Below, one piece after another: positions 11,346-24,200 of a stretch of 64,000 bases of DNA. Source of the stretch: Tubiluchus corallicola (lineage: Eukaryota; Priapulida; Priapulimorpha; Priapulimorphida; Tubiluchidae); the NCBI GenBank assembly GCA_030141605.1, contig JAQGDQ010000025.1, forward strand, positions 1,038,907 to 1,102,906. Reading direction: 5' to 3'. Each line of letters opens with the position of its first letter. Within the stretch, counting starts at the first letter, position 1. The position numbers were made by a program, and so were the translations under genes. Below the pieces are notes generated by a model, which ran no database searches, was not told the DNA's origin, and worked only from the letters and a program-made list of their open reading frames with translations.

Positions 11346-12659
11346 GGAGATTTGATTTGATTTAATTCTTTATTTCAAGCATAAGTTCATATTATAATTT
11401 ACATATATACAACATACAACATAATAAAAACAAAAAACTGATACAAACAAATCACACAAACTTAGGTAAGCATGAAAATTACAATAATACTCTCCACCAT
11501 TGCTGTCTTATGTGCGATGTAAATTTAGCATTGCTTACCAAAATTTTCTGGCACATTATATGATCACTAGAATCAAATCTTTTCATTAAACTTAATACAT
11601 CAGAATACATCACTAAAATGTCTCCAGGTAGACATGCAATGGAATGTATTACGGTAAGCATTAAATAGATATCTTTTAACATCAACAGAACAATAGCTGA
11701 ATTTTCTAATAAGTTGGTTTGTACGACAGTAGTATAAGGATCTTTGATTAACAATTTCAAGGTCATCTCGGTTATCATTTGAAATAATATGTCCCAAATA
11801 TTTTCCATTATCACAGGCATTAAAACATTATTATTTAGTTTGATGTTACCAAACGTAAAATTTCTCATGATGTTTGAATTAACAGACATAAGTTTAGTTT
11901 TAGCCACATTGGTTTTTATGTCATACAGTTCAGCATACAATTTATACACATCTAGTAGTTGCTGTAGGGCCGTAATCGTTGTTGCTAACAAACAAACACC
12001 GTCAGCATACATCAGGTGGTTCATATCATAACCATGTTCGAGACATTGCAATCAAGTTGGGTGGATGAAAGCTTAACACCTAGATCTTTAAAATAAAAAT
12101 TAAAAAGAAAAGGTGACATCTTGCCACCTTGGCGTACTCCATTTCCAATATTAAAAGTTGTAGACTGGCTATGCCCCCACCTGACAGACATGCTTTGTTG
12201 GGTGTAATAAAATGTGAGCAAGCGGATTACAATACTCGGGATGGAAGTCCTTGTGAGTTTGGGAAAAAGCTTGAATAAATTAACCCTATCAAATGCGTTT
12301 GACGCGTCGATAAAAACAATGTGAACAGAGCTATCACGACTAATGTAGTAGTCAATGATCTCCTTTAATGTGTTTATGCAAATTTCGGTGCCAAGTTTTT
12401 CTGCATAACCAAACTGATTAGGACTTGTTGGAATATACTGTTTGCATCTGTTAAGTAATAAAATTTCGAATATTTTGCTGGCAATAGAAGCTAGTGCAAT
12501 TGGCCTTTTATCTTTTACTAGAGGAATTAATATAGACATCATCAGCGATTCAGGAAGAAAGCCGTGAATCAAACAGGAGCTGAATAACAAGGATAAAAGA
12601 ACCGGTAACATTGAGGAAGAATACTCAAAATGTTCGGCCTGTATACCAGATTTATTCAA
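11346..12659 (-). pseudogene. LINE reverse transcriptase remnant
   Basis: A non-LTR retrotransposon fragment on the minus strand. From 12659 downward the frame carries RT motif A (FIDASNAFDRVN, near 12305) and motif B (GNGVRQGGKMSP), then breaks by a frameshift near 12040-12050. It continues in another frame (12051-11479) with the catalytic box read as YADGVCLLA, where the second Asp of YADD is Gly. 5' truncation, frameshift and loss of the catalytic Asp show it is dead. It ends at 11346-11365 in a short (AAATC)-like repeat on the minus strand, typical of LINE 3' tails of the CR1/L2/Jockey type. Confidence 0.85.
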
Positions 12660-12663
12660 AGTT

Positions 12664-12714
12664 AGTGAGAGAGAGAGAAAGGAAGAGAGAAAGAGGGAGA
12701 GAGAGAGAGAGAGG
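12664..12714. repeat. (GA)n tract
   Basis: Impure GA repeat at the 5' edge of the LINE remnant; possibly the position where the LINE copy was cut off. Confidence 0.85.
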
Positions 12715-14255
12715 CGAGATAAACGAATTAATAGTTAATAAGTGGTAGCAAAATTCTAAATTCTAATTATAATTACATGGCGAGATAATGTTTTACTATG
12801 ACTCAAAGGCCAAATGCCACCGTGCTTATTCTCAAATGTAAAAGCTAAAATGAGTAAAATGAATAGATTTATGCATAAGCACTGCAATCGCTACAACTAA
12901 TTAAACAACTTGAAACCTGTTCTTAAGAATTGAAGCCTAGTCACATATTTTAACGAAAATTTCGAAATTTCATAGCAAATTGTACGCTTGCTTTTGTAAA
13001 ACTCAAAAAAACTGCTAATTCATTTAAAGTCCTTTTATGTGACAGGCACATAGAAATAATAACACTAATAATAATAACAGTAATGAACATACTGTCTGTA
13101 GCAGCTGCTATTTCATCCATGTTAGATTTTCACGGCAAGTTTGTACAGTGTAATATTCTGGTAACACAATTAGTCCAGAGACTAGATCTGGAATGAAAAT
13201 TAAAATTAGAAAAAAATATTGCACAACGATCAAGTACATTTAAAATACAGGAACTGCCAAAAAATCTAAGCTAATTTGAAAACGGTATGCATTTCATAGT
13301 TTCTTTTCAATTCAAATTCGTTAGGCAACATATAGGCCTATAACTGTAATTAATTGAAAAGAGAAAATTGTATAAGTTTATGCTAAAGTTTCTAAGAACG
13401 ATGATGTAACGTGTGCAATTTGTACAACTTTATGTTAACAGTAGCGAGTCAAGCGAGATTTGTACAACAAGGAAATTCACACTGTCAAAACAACCAAATG
13501 ACTATATGAGAAAGTCTGCAAAAAGGATGTAAAAGATCGGAAGTTTCTTGATGCACCTTTCGATTTTGCAATAACTATAGTAATAATTGATGTCCTTTAT
13601 ATTCCCACTCAAAATCCTGTTATATTTTGCTATTTTTCTGTAACTAACATGCTGGACTTAGCTGCGTGCTGGTTGAAGTTGTACACATTCTTTTTGAAGA
13701 CTTTTTCAAATGTTCGTTTTCGTGGTGAGAACTTTTTCTAGCATACAACAAATTCCTATTATTTATAACAAGATTTTAACCTAGAGATAAGGAAAGTAAA
13801 ATGATAAACTCACTGGAGGTCACATTACACCTGTAATTATAGGATATCAACTGATGATGAAACACTGCCATTCCGAAATGTATTGAAATATTTTATTAAA
13901 ATTTTAACAGTGCAAAATGCATATCTTTATTTATGTTTTCCTCTAACTTTAACATTAACTGTAGCATTTTGGTTGGCCAGCTATAATGGATGAACCCTGG
14001 ACTCCCTTGGACACTGGGAGTAGCAATGACTGAATGTTCTAAGGCGTTTGTTAAATTGTTAAGTTTTTTTAACAATAATAATTTTTTAACAGTAAGAAGT
14101 TTTGGACGATAACTCATGCTTTTTGCGCACCGTGTCTGGTGTTACATGAGATTGTTGCAAAAAAGTAACTAATTAAATACATAAAAACATAAATACTATT
14201 GTAAAGTTGCTGCACTAACCTTTGACCTGCTTAAAAACAGGCTTGCTGATAACTG

Positions 14256-14258
<3 letters not shown>
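12715..14258. other. No gene recognised
   Basis: AT-rich sequence. A 73-codon minus frame at 13896-14117 has no family resemblance. I see no clear splice pair, repeat unit or RNA gene. Confidence 0.5.
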
Positions 14259-14295
<37 letters not shown>

Positions 14296-14300
14296 CCCTC
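14259..14300. repeat. (CT)n microsatellite
   Basis: Short CT tract with a TTTC interruption at its right end. Confidence 0.9.
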
Positions 14301-14990
14301 GCTCTCGAAGAGGCTCGATTTCGATGTGTATCTTGATCTTAAAGCAGTAATTAAAGTGCTGGCGTCTGTATACTTCTTCATATTATAGGCTTTCTTTTAA
14401 TCCGGTTGCTCAGTGTGCATGCGTCTGAGCATTTGTGCAGGTAATGAAGATTGCACGTGATAGAAACTACATCAAAATGATTCAGAAAACTACTGAAGCG
14501 AATTGGGCAAGTAATTGAATAGTGTGTAGCGGCCAGCTGGAAAGTCCTTAAAAACGCAACAATTTCTCCATTAAGCAATTGTATTTTTTACTTTGTTTCT
14601 ATAATATGATTACACTGCAGACAGTAATTTAACAAACCAGAATCATTTTAGTAAATTAAGTCGCTAAAACTAGCATTAAAGCCGCGTCATCCAGGTCATC
14701 CATCCGTTTACTGTCCAGCTTCAGTGTTGGTCAATTTGATGCTAAATACACGCTAAATACACGCTACTTTTCTCGGCTTTAATTCTAGTATGTTAATATG
14801 TTAATTTTATGAGAAAAATGAAATTATTTATCATTTAGTGGTAGGCCCAAAGTACAGAGTCCATTAGGCCCAAACAATTTATTAATTTACTGAAATCAAA
14901 CTGCAAACCAACTATGCAAATTACTGGGAGGAGACGCCGACAAAGAAACTGGTAAAAACGTTATGAAGTTACGAACTTCATAGAAGAATA
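14301..14990. other. No gene recognised
   Basis: AT-rich spacer. The direct repeat gctaaatacac near 14741-14760 is the only small structure noticed. Confidence 0.45.
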
Positions 14991-14997
14991 ATACTTA

Positions 14998-15590
14998 TTG
15001 CTAATGAAAAATCCCATTAAAAGAGCAAACTTTACAAAGTTGCGTATTAGCTCACACAACCTCCTTACTGAGAAAGACCGCCACACCAAACCTAAAATCC
15101 CCCTTAACAACAGACTATGCCATCTTTGTAAAGATAAAAAAATTGATGACGAAAAGCATTTAGTTCTTGAATGTAACTACTATAAAGATTTAAGACATAG
15201 CCTGCTTTCTCATGTCAATGAAATTTCCCCAAACTTTGTTAATCTGACGGTAAAGGAAAAATTTATATTTCTAATGAAAGGAAATGAATATGAACTTGCA
15301 AATTTAATTTCAAACTATATTACAGACTGTTTTAAAAGAAGAAAATAAAATCGTAGACACAGAAAATCACATTCAGTTGATACCAAAAGTACATTATAAT
15401 TATATGATTTTTGTAAAGTGTAAATATTATTTACTGTTTAACCTCTATTGTATGTTTTACTGTTTCAATAATAATGACGATTATACCCAAGTGTTGGGAT
15501 GCTTTGTGTGATGTGTGATTTTTTTTCATGTTCATTGCACTGTATAGTGTTTGTGCCGTTCGTCAATAAACTATAATCTATTTTTATCAA
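14998..15590 (+). pseudogene. LINE 3' end (C-terminal zinc-knuckle region)
   Basis: A 116-codon frame ending at 15348 carries CHLCKDKKIDDEKHLVLEC, the Cys/His motif followed by the acidic HLVLEC stretch that ends many Jockey/RTE-like non-LTR reverse transcriptases. No RT domain precedes it, so this is a 5'-truncated copy. It is followed by a non-coding stretch with an AATAAA at 15565-15570, consistent with a LINE 3' UTR. The first ATG is only where the open frame begins, not a real start. Confidence 0.75.
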
Positions 15591-15710
15591 GTAACCGAGT
15601 AGTTAATTAAATTTCACTTTATACATGTAGCAAAATGTATGCATTATGCTCCTTGATTAAGCAAATAAAAACAGAAGAAAGAGAAGAGAATCATAGCGAG
15701 AAACCGTTCA

Positions 15711-15949
15711 AAGTTCTCATAAAGTTGAACATATGCTGCGTCTTAATTAATTGAGATAGTTAATCAGCTGTTTTCAGGTCACCTGCCGTTAATTCTGAAG
15801 TTCTCATAAAGCTGAACAAATGCTGCGTCTTAATTAATTGAGAAGGTTAATCAGCTGTTTTCAAGTCACCTGCCGTTAATTCTGAAGTTCTCATAAAGCT
15901 GAACAAATGTTTCGACTTAATTAATTGAGATAGTTAATCAGCTGTTTTA
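15711..15949 (+). repeat. 87-bp tandem repeat, 2.7 copies
   Basis: Units start at 15711, 15798 and 15885 with aagttctcataaag and each contains cttaattaattgaga and gttaatcagctgtttt. The third unit is cut at the left edge of the RTE-like insertion. Confidence 0.9.
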
Positions 15950-16304
15950 ACCTAGCCACTGGGGGAGGGGGGTCAAGCCAGCCCAACTCAGTGCCGGTCC
16001 CAAGCCCGGATAAATAGGGAGGGTTAGGGTCAGGAAGGGCATCCGCCTGTAAAAACTGCGCCAAAACCTTCTATGAATGAGTCGGTGAGACTTAAAGGGA
16101 AAGTCCACAAAGAAGTGGTCAGACCCGCTCTAATCTATGGGCTGGAAGCAGCTTCTCTAAAGACCGAAGAGAAGAAAATGGGTGTGGTGGAGATGAGGAT
16201 GTTGAGATGAATGGTGGGAATAACAAGAAGAGATAAAATTAGAAATAATAATATCAGAGGAACAGTAAAAGTAGTGGAAGCCTCGCAAGATTGCAAGAAG
16301 AAGA
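15950..16304 (+). mobile_element. RTE-like retroposed fragment with 18-bp target-site duplication
   Basis: The 18 bases agttaatcagctgtttta occur at 15932-15949 and again at 16305-16322, exactly bracketing this 355-bp insertion. Its plus strand encodes a recognisable RTE-type RT tail (KVHKEVVRPALIYGLEA near 16100, then ITRRDKIRNNNIRGT near 16225-16260), with a Trp-to-stop change (tga at 16208-16210). The first 120 bp (…cagtgccggtcccaagccc…ggaagggcatccg) is a non-coding stretch also characteristic of such elements. The insertion ends in an AAG run next to the duplication. The length of the duplication fits target-primed reverse transcription. Confidence 0.75.
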
Positions 16305-16321
16305 AGTTAATCAGCTGTTTT

Positions 16322-16396
16322 AGTAGTAGTAGTAGTAGTAGTAGTAGTAATACTAGTAGTAGTAGTAGCAGTAGCAGTAGCAGTAGCAGTAGCAGT

Positions 16397-16428
<32 letters not shown>

Positions 16429-16680
16429 CAGTAGTAGTAGCAGCAGTAGTAGTAATAGTAGTAATAGTAGAGTAGTAGGAGTAGAAGTAGTAGTAGTAAT
16501 AGTAGTAGTAGTGGTGGTAGTGGGGTAGTGTTAGTTGTGTTGGTTTTGGTGTTGGTGGTGTTGATGTTGGTGTTGGTGTTGGTGTTGGTGGTGGTAGTGG
16601 TGTTGGTGTTGGTGTTGGTGGTGGTGGTGGTGTTGGTGGTAGTGTTGGTGGTAGTGTTGGTGGTAGTGGTAGTTGTGTAA
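16322..16680. repeat. Compound trinucleotide array (TAG/CAG/GGT)
   Basis: TAG units pass into AGC units and then into GTT/GGT units. The long Ser, Pro-Thr and Asn-Thr frames across it are artefacts. Confidence 0.95.
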
Positions 16681-17355
16681 TTGTAATAGTGACTGCAGTC
16701 GAGATTTGTAGCATGCACGAACACAACCAACATTAGTGACTTGACGTGTAGGTTTATAAAGTACATTTTAGAGAGTATAATCTGCAGATCTATATCAGAT
16801 CTAGATAAGGTACATGTTATTACGCTCGTAATCTGGCTAGGCCCAGGTTGATTTTTGCACCTGTCCATTATTTTTAATTACTTTCTCTGAAATGCACCTG
16901 CAATGGGCTTCTTACGTGCGACATGCAAGATTACAGACAGGTAAATAAAATAACCTATAGAATAAAAATCCTGACATTTTCAGGAATAATTGTTGACAAA
17001 ATCAGCACCTGTCGCGTGTTTAAATGGAGCTTGAAGTTTGCAAATATTTATCGCTGAGATTTTGCAACCAGCCAGATTAAACGCGCAAGTCTAATCCACT
17101 TCATGACCAAATCAATCATAAAAAAGTAATTAGAGAGGAATAGAATTATTAGAACACTAAGTGACGACGTATGTAAAAGTAGAAAGTTATGAGAAAACTG
17201 CTTTACAATTTACCAGTTACTTGTTTCTTTGTCTGTTTGTCTGTCTGCCTGTTTGTTTGCTTGTTTACTATTTTCGCTTTTTTAGTTATTTATACTCATT
17301 GACTACCAATTGTATAGACAGCAAAAGTATCCAAGAAAAAGCTGACAAAAGTCAA
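16681..17355. other. No gene recognised
   Basis: AT-rich sequence with no supported gene. Confidence 0.45.
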
Positions 17356-17545
17356 CTACCATCATCGTTATCATCATCATCATAATTATCGTCATCGTCG
17401 TCGTCGTCGTCATCATCATCATCATCAGTCATCGTAATCATCATCATCACCATCATCACCATCATATCATCATCGTCGTCGTCATCATCGTCGTCGTCGT
17501 CATCCTCATCGTCGTCATCACCATTATCATCATCATCATATTAAT
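17356..17545. repeat. (CAT)n/(CGT)n trinucleotide array
   Basis: Mixed CAT, CGT and CAC triplets, close to pure over about 190 bp. Confidence 0.93.
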
Positions 17546-19031
17546 TATCTAATTATGATAATGATGATTATGCGTGCCGTGCATAAGAACATAACCATCA
17601 ATACTTTTGTTACTCTCATTATTCTGAGTAACGCTGGCAAAAATAAACCATAATTTCACTCTGCCCCTGATTTGGGAACAAGAAAACAATGGCGTTCTGG
17701 CGTGCCATAACCTCTCATAGAATCTAACAGTTTCTTTTGCCGACGTGAGTTATTGGTAGGGAATTAACAACACTTTCAAAGACATCAAGATCGTTGTTGT
17801 ACTAGTATGACGCTATGACGGTCTTTGTCCGTTCATCTGTGCTTTTTGATTAGAATCGTTCGTTTTCCAGTGCCTAAATTGTTCGGTTAATATAGTTGTT
17901 CGCATGCCAGCAAAACGACAAATGAATATCGTAAATGTAATTCAATTTTGATCGCCTGGAGAGCAATATAATTTGGTTCGATTACGTTTTTGAGAAACTA
18001 GCCTACCAACTTTGCTCGCTTCTGGTTCCAAAGAGCAAACGAAATCAATACACCGTTAAAACCAAGAAGTGTTTTGTAGACCCAGCGTACAGATCGATTG
18101 CTAATATCGGGCTGGCCGCAGCTTCCGCGACGTAGATTCCAGGATTCTGCAAGACTCTGAAGTGCAGTTTGAAAAACCAGGGTGGCTTTGTGTTTTGATG
18201 GTGCTTTAGGCCCAATATTTGGATCACATGGTATTCAGTCATCGACGTGGTAAACAAAGCGAATTTACTAACAAAAAATGTGATGGTAAGTTTGACGAAA
18301 GTAGATATAAACTTTTAACAATTTACTACATTTGCGCTTTTGAAGAATGAGTTTTTCCTGGTTGTTGTTGTCGTTGTTGCTAATCTGTGTTGTTTATTTC
18401 GTCACCATTATTTATTCTGTGTTGTTATTCTTACTGTCGTTGACGCTGCTGCTGCTTTTGTGTTGCCATCGTCATTATGTATTGTGCGTTGTTATTCTTA
18501 CTGTCGTTGACGCTGTCGCTGTTGTTGCTTTGTCAGTTTGGATAGTTTGCATGAGTGAAATGACCTTTGGTTGATGCATAAGTGGCAACTTTCCTAAATT
18601 ATTCATTAGAAATGAGCTGAACATCAGACTGTAGGCGACCAACTAGAATGTCTGGATTGGTTAGGTTTGGATAGTTTAATCTCTTGTGAGGGATAGCGTT
18701 ATTTCTTTATTTCGTGTGCGTAATTTTATTTGCTATTAGCTTACCATACTGCGCTCCACATGGTGTACTGTATCTCTTGTATTCCACGCCCCAATTATTA
18801 TAATTTTTGCAAGTTAATAATAACTTTCTTTATTTATAAAAATTTGATCTTTTAAAACGAAGGTATGCACTAATTTCACTGAGTAACACACCTGAAATTA
18901 CAACATTAGTCCGTGTATGACACGGTTGTTTGGTTTATTCAGCGCAGTTTATTTATTATCCGAACAAGTTGTGCGCATGTTTGAAGAGCTGCATGGTTTC
19001 TTTGAAGGAAAGAACAAGAACACACTATATT
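17546..19031. other. No gene recognised; one low-complexity patch
   Basis: No supported gene. At 18360-18535 the plus strand is rich in GTT/GCT triplets, and a block around gttgttattcttactgtcgttgacgctg occurs twice about 70 bp apart. Confidence 0.45.
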
Positions 19032-19506
19032 AGGTTTATTTTACTGTTATCACTTAAACTTAGAGAAATACAACAAAGAAATTTGCAAAGAACTGCCTAT
19101 AAAGCATAAATTTAAAACATACTACCACTGAATAGAAATTTTCAGCGTGTGGTTGCAGCAATTCACTTGAAAATCATGACGTAATTGAGAGACTTCGTGA
19201 CTTTTCGTAAGCACGTCGTGGCTTTCCGTAAGGGCGAACTGCCTAAACTAATTCAAACTTCTGCAGATTACCTAATGTTCACGCAAAAGTATTACAAAAT
19301 TAACTTTTCTTCAGGACAAATGACGTCATTGGAAGAAGAAAGGCATTGAAATGGGAGTGGCCAAGCATGGAGTGATCGCGACTTTAATATAATTTTACTA
19401 GTTACACGAGACGCTAATTGCAGTTTTATTACTAAATCCTTCTAACATTTTTCGTGAACTTTGAAATAAGCCTAACTTCTTAGAAGGGTTAGCCTTTCCT
19501 TTAATA
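19032..19506 (+). mobile_element. MITE-like repeat family B, copy 1
   Basis: Matches 23672-24200 in the same orientation and 30443-30922 inverted, including aaagaactgcctataaag, ttcaaacttctgcag and tttactagttacac. Copies begin GGTTTATT and the best copy ends AATAAACC, giving a short terminal inverted repeat. There is no coding capacity. A non-autonomous DNA element is likely. Confidence 0.75.
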
Positions 19507-20041
19507 TCGTTTATCGTTCCTTGGTTGTAAAGCTCACAGATGAGCCTCACTTGGCCTTGCATTCCCGTTATCTGGTCAACAATCAGCACAGATCAATTCC
19601 GTAAATTATCTTTAAGTGGTTTAGCCCATAGAGCGCAGCTGATGTAGGACAGTCAGAGGTCTCACTAGTGCCTAGTAGAACATTAATCAGCTTCTCCCTT
19701 AGGAAGCGATTCCATGACGGTAAGTAAGGGGTGCTGTTGCTTCAGCTTTTACATTGTCAGAAATTTTAAAACCTCAAGCATAACGACATAGACACAGTGC
19801 TATAAGATCACACATTTTTAATCTTACCGTTTGCAAATAAGATTTTTTTCGCGAATTGTTTGGTTTCGAAGGTGAATAGTCGTTTCGATCATATGAAAAC
19901 CTAACTTAGATATCAAGGTAACTTAGTAATCAAGGTATGCAAGTGTATCTCACTAAATATATAAGCTCAGATAATGAGCTTCACCTGTCCAAATGTTAAC
20001 AAGCAATTAAAACAACTACGTTTGCAGTAATTCCTTTAACT

Positions 20042-20250
20042 AGCGTTTATGTAGCATCCGGAATGCGTATGCGTTATGCGGATGCGGAATACATAAAATC
20101 GGTTTATACTGTTTTCAATGAACCCGTTTATCTGGCCTGCGTTATGCGTTATTTTTTCTGCAGCTGTCTATTCCTATTGATTTTTGTCCGCAGTTATTCT
20201 GCAGGTGCGCGTAACGCATAACGCATTCCAGATGCTACTACATAAACGCC
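20042..20250. mobile_element. MITE-like foldback element (209 bp)
   Basis: The left end gcgtttatgtagcatccgga and the right end (…tgctactacataaacgc) are inverted repeats of about 38-40 bp with a few mismatches. They continue into tgcgttatgcg/cgcataacgca. No coding capacity. Confidence 0.75.
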
Positions 20251-23200
20251 ACTTTATTCGTGGCTTGCCTTTCTCTCAGGCTATAATTTTGGTTAATTTG
20301 TACTGAGTCTACTGATGCTCCGTCATTTGTTGGCGGAGTATAAAGTTACTCAGGTATTCATGTTAGTATAAAGTTACTCAGCTATTACTTGAGTAATCTG
20401 TTGTCGTAAGTCTATTTACAATACACGACCTGCACAAGAAAACCTGAAATTGATTAGAAAGGAGATGTTTTGTATAAGTCTTATGTCACGCGTTAATAAA
20501 ACCTAGGCCAGGTTCAGAAATTTTATGAGCTTAAATAGGATCACCTTGGAAGTTGTCGGAAACTCATTTCCGAAGTAAACAAATTTCTATTTGCTCTCTA
20601 TAAATAACTGTAGGAAGTACTTAGAGAAAAATTACGTAATTACTTCTGTAGTTTTATTGTGCAGTATGTATATAGGAAAACTGTCTTATCACATCATTAA
20701 CCGTGTAATAGTTTAATGAATAAGACTGGGAAAAGGTCCGAGGCAGGAAATAATTCATTGGGAAAAACCTGACGGCCGTGACAGCAGTCGGTGCAGGTTT
20801 TTCCCCACGTTAAGAAGCAAAGCTATCTCTTAACTTAATATGTGCTAACTCTAGTTAAAGGGAAGCTAGTTTTTCCCCCAAGTACAGGAGCCGGTTTTCC
20901 TCGTGTAATAAAGACACTAAGTGTCCCATGATGACACATTGAATTGTTGATTTCGTAACGTTGACTAACACTATTTTTGTTTTATTTACAGGTCATGTTG
21001 TGAAGTTATTATGTTGTTATGTTATGTCGTTACATATGTAGTCATAACGTAAATAAGTACATCATGATGTTTTAACTCATTTCTTTATTGCTTTCATTTA
21101 CGAATATATAGGGGTGACACGGCAATGGACATCAAACACTAATAATCAACCTTTCGAGAATAAATTTTAGATAAAACATTTAGTTTGATACATCGACTCT
21201 CCCACTTTTTCTGAGCTAAACACGAAACAAGCGAGATCTGGAAATCAAAATAAATTCCCCGTTCTCGACATGATACCAGATTTTATTCTTGTTCGCGACA
21301 GAAGTACCTAGGTGGTTATTTTCTTTGCAGTGATTCTTATAAATTTTAGCACCTAATTAATAATTTCCTACATTTTGTTAAGGTAAACAAGTAAGTTTAT
21401 TAGTCTATCACCATTTTTTATAATACCAAAATGCATAATTAAGTGATTTATAATTCTATATAACATTAAATACTATTAGAAATTGCAAAAGTGATTATTG
21501 ATTAGAGTGGTGAAAGGGTGACGACGAAATTATGAGTTATCGATCTCAGCCACCCTCTCAGAAAATCTTACTAATATAATTAATTAATTCGCATGTTCCA
21601 AGTAACTAAAAATTATCAGATTTTACATTTAAAACGGTTGTTGTAAAATTATGATACCAAAGTTTTAGTTTCTTATACAACAATGTTCAGTCACGGGAAA
21701 GACCTTGTTTCATCACCCATTGACAATATGCACGTTCTTTCTCGCTTCTGAACGCGGGACGCCAGAGGCTTTGAAGGTGGTCGCCTATAGAATCCATTAC
21801 TATTGCAATCTGATGTTTAAAACTTTTAGAAAGTGACTTAGAATACAGAATTAAAGCCATGACATGATCACGGGTGGTTACTGCTAAAAGTTTTTAATTC
21901 AATATTTGCGTGTTTTGTAATCTGGGAATTTTAAATTGACTTTCTTAGTCTGTTTTTACTTCATGCAACGTTTACAAGTAAAATAGTTCAGTATAGCTTG
22001 CATCACACGCCGAAAGAATTTTGTCCATTCACTCCAATCAGTCAAAATCTGAGTAGTTTTGAAGCATTCTTCTGTTTTTTGTGTCTTTGAGCACTTGAAC
22101 AATAAACATAGATGGAAGTAGTTGGCCAATGTAGACGCAAGTACAGTGATATGTGAGATGTACAATGAATAGTATCTTCACCTTCTTTAGAATCTTAGTG
22201 GGACATTGGTCTTATTTGAAGACGCTACAATTTGAACTGCCTTCGAACTATTTGCATGTATGTGTTTTCAGAAATGAGTTCACGAACGTAAATTTTCCTA
22301 ATATTGTCAATGTATTTGAAAACGAACACACGTTTAAAATTTATTATGGTGTATTGAAGTTAAATAGGGATTGAGTAACATTATTTTAAGCCTAGGCCAC
22401 TGTCTTTCGTCAAGCAAAAATTAATCATTCGTAAAGTTTCCACCAATACATGATTAGAGATTATTCTGATTTGTTATCTACAGCATTGTATTTTTATGAC
22501 AGTAATACATAGACATAAAATTGGTGTACTTAGCTATATAGCACGTTGCTTTTATTTTATCTTTGTTGTTCTCGACGTGTCATTTTGGTAACGTCTTTTT
22601 TGGGCTACAGTTTTTTTCTTATTGCCCAATATTATAGTGTATTTATCTCGAATTATAGTCAAGCAACTAACTAACTAACTATGAGGCTGATACATGCACA
22701 CAATGTATAAATATGGGAGAATCTCTGGAACACAATCTTCAGTATTGTAGCTTTTGTAGACACATTTTTATCGCAAGTCTCGCAATGGAGAATGTGTCAT
22801 CTCCTTTTCTATCTACAATCTATTCCTCCGTTTAATTGTATGTTGTCAAGTGCAATTATACGCATATTTGAAATGAGCAATTCCTTACTTAGTTTGTTTT
22901 ACGACCTTTATTCTGGCATGCATGTGGTAAAATGCAAAAACGGAGTTATAAGCTCTGTTAAATGAGACAGCAATACATCTCTAACTTGTCATCAGCGGGG
23001 AAAAATCGATATCGATCATGTCTCTTTTTAAGATTAATCGCCAGTCGTTAAAGCGAGTCAAAACGATTCCCCTCTGGGAGTTGCACAGTTTTACAAACGG
23101 CCAACAGAAAGTGAAAACTTGGAAAACTGGGATAAATTTGGAAAAATGCCAAGAACTGGACAGGAAATTTGCATGAAATATGAGATTATTTAAAGTGAAG

Positions 23201-23254
23201 TCATTAGACGAAAATAGATGCCTCGGGGTAGGAGTTGTCAATTTTCCTATTTTC

Positions 23255-23261
<7 letters not shown>
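20251..23261. other. No gene recognised
   Basis: Three kilobases of AT-rich sequence. Open frames at 21956-22165 (-), 22153-22374 (+) and 22981-23241 (-) show no family motif or splice context. A short stem (gggaaaaacctg/caggtttttcccc) lies at 20759-20804. Confidence 0.5.
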
Positions 23262-23336
<75 letters not shown>

Positions 23337-23450
23337 TCCCTCTCTGTCTGACTCTGTCTCTCTCTCATCCTCTCTCTTTTTGTTTTTTGTCATTTTTTTC
23401 TTTTTCTCTCTCGCCCTATCTTTCCTTCTCTCCTCCCTTCTGTTTCTCTA
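23262..23450. repeat. (CT)n microsatellite with pyrimidine-rich tail
   Basis: Pure CT to about 23322, then CT with TGTC, CCCT and TTTT interruptions. Confidence 0.95.
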
Positions 23451-23671
23451 CTGCAATTATGAAATGCTCACAGAATCACATATGGCCAACTCTAGAGTTT
23501 GGGTCGTTTCAAAGGTAAAATTGTAGCCCAATTCAAACTGATTGGCTAATTTGTAGAGTTATAGGAAGAGGCAACCCTGGAAAAACATTCATTGTTTGCA
23601 GCGTATTATTAATATACAATTAAAAATGTTGAAATTACCATAAATATTCGCCCGTAGTCAATCACTATCTT

Positions 23672-24200
23672 GGGTTTATTATACTGATATCACTTAAATT
23701 TAGAAAAATATAATAAACAAATTTGCAAAGAACTGCCTATAAAGTATTAATTTAAAATATACTACCTCTGAATAGAAATTTTCAGGCGTGGAGGTTGGAG
23801 CAATTCACTTGTAAATCATGACGTAACTAGGAGACTTCGTGGCTTTCCGTGAGCGCGTCGTGACTTTCCGTAAGCACGCGCCGCTTAAACTAATTCAAAC
23901 TTCTGCAGCTTACCTAATGCTCACGTAGAAATATTACAAAATTAGCTCCCCAATGTTTTTATAAAAACTTATTATACTTTTGATGAAGATTGACAATGCG
24001 CTACTTTTCTTTAAGACGAATGACTTCATTGGTAGAATAACGGGCATTGAAAATGGGAGCGCCCAAGCATGAAGAAATCGCGACTTTAAAATGATTTTAC
24101 TAGTTACACGACAATCTTATTGCAGTTTTACTACAATCTAACATTTTTCGCGAACATTGAAACAGGCTTAATTTCCCAGAATGGTTGGCATTTTCTTTAA
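23672..24200 (+). mobile_element. MITE-like repeat family B, copy 2
   Basis: Starts gggtttatt and aligns with the copies at 19032 and 30443. It shares with the 30443 copy (inverted) a roughly 40-bp internal segment around 23950-24000 that is missing from the 19032 copy, so that copy carries a deletion. Confidence 0.75.

Noticed and set aside
16307-16868. Thr/Pro-, Asn/Thr- and Ser-rich proteins
   Set aside because: Products of a compound trinucleotide array.
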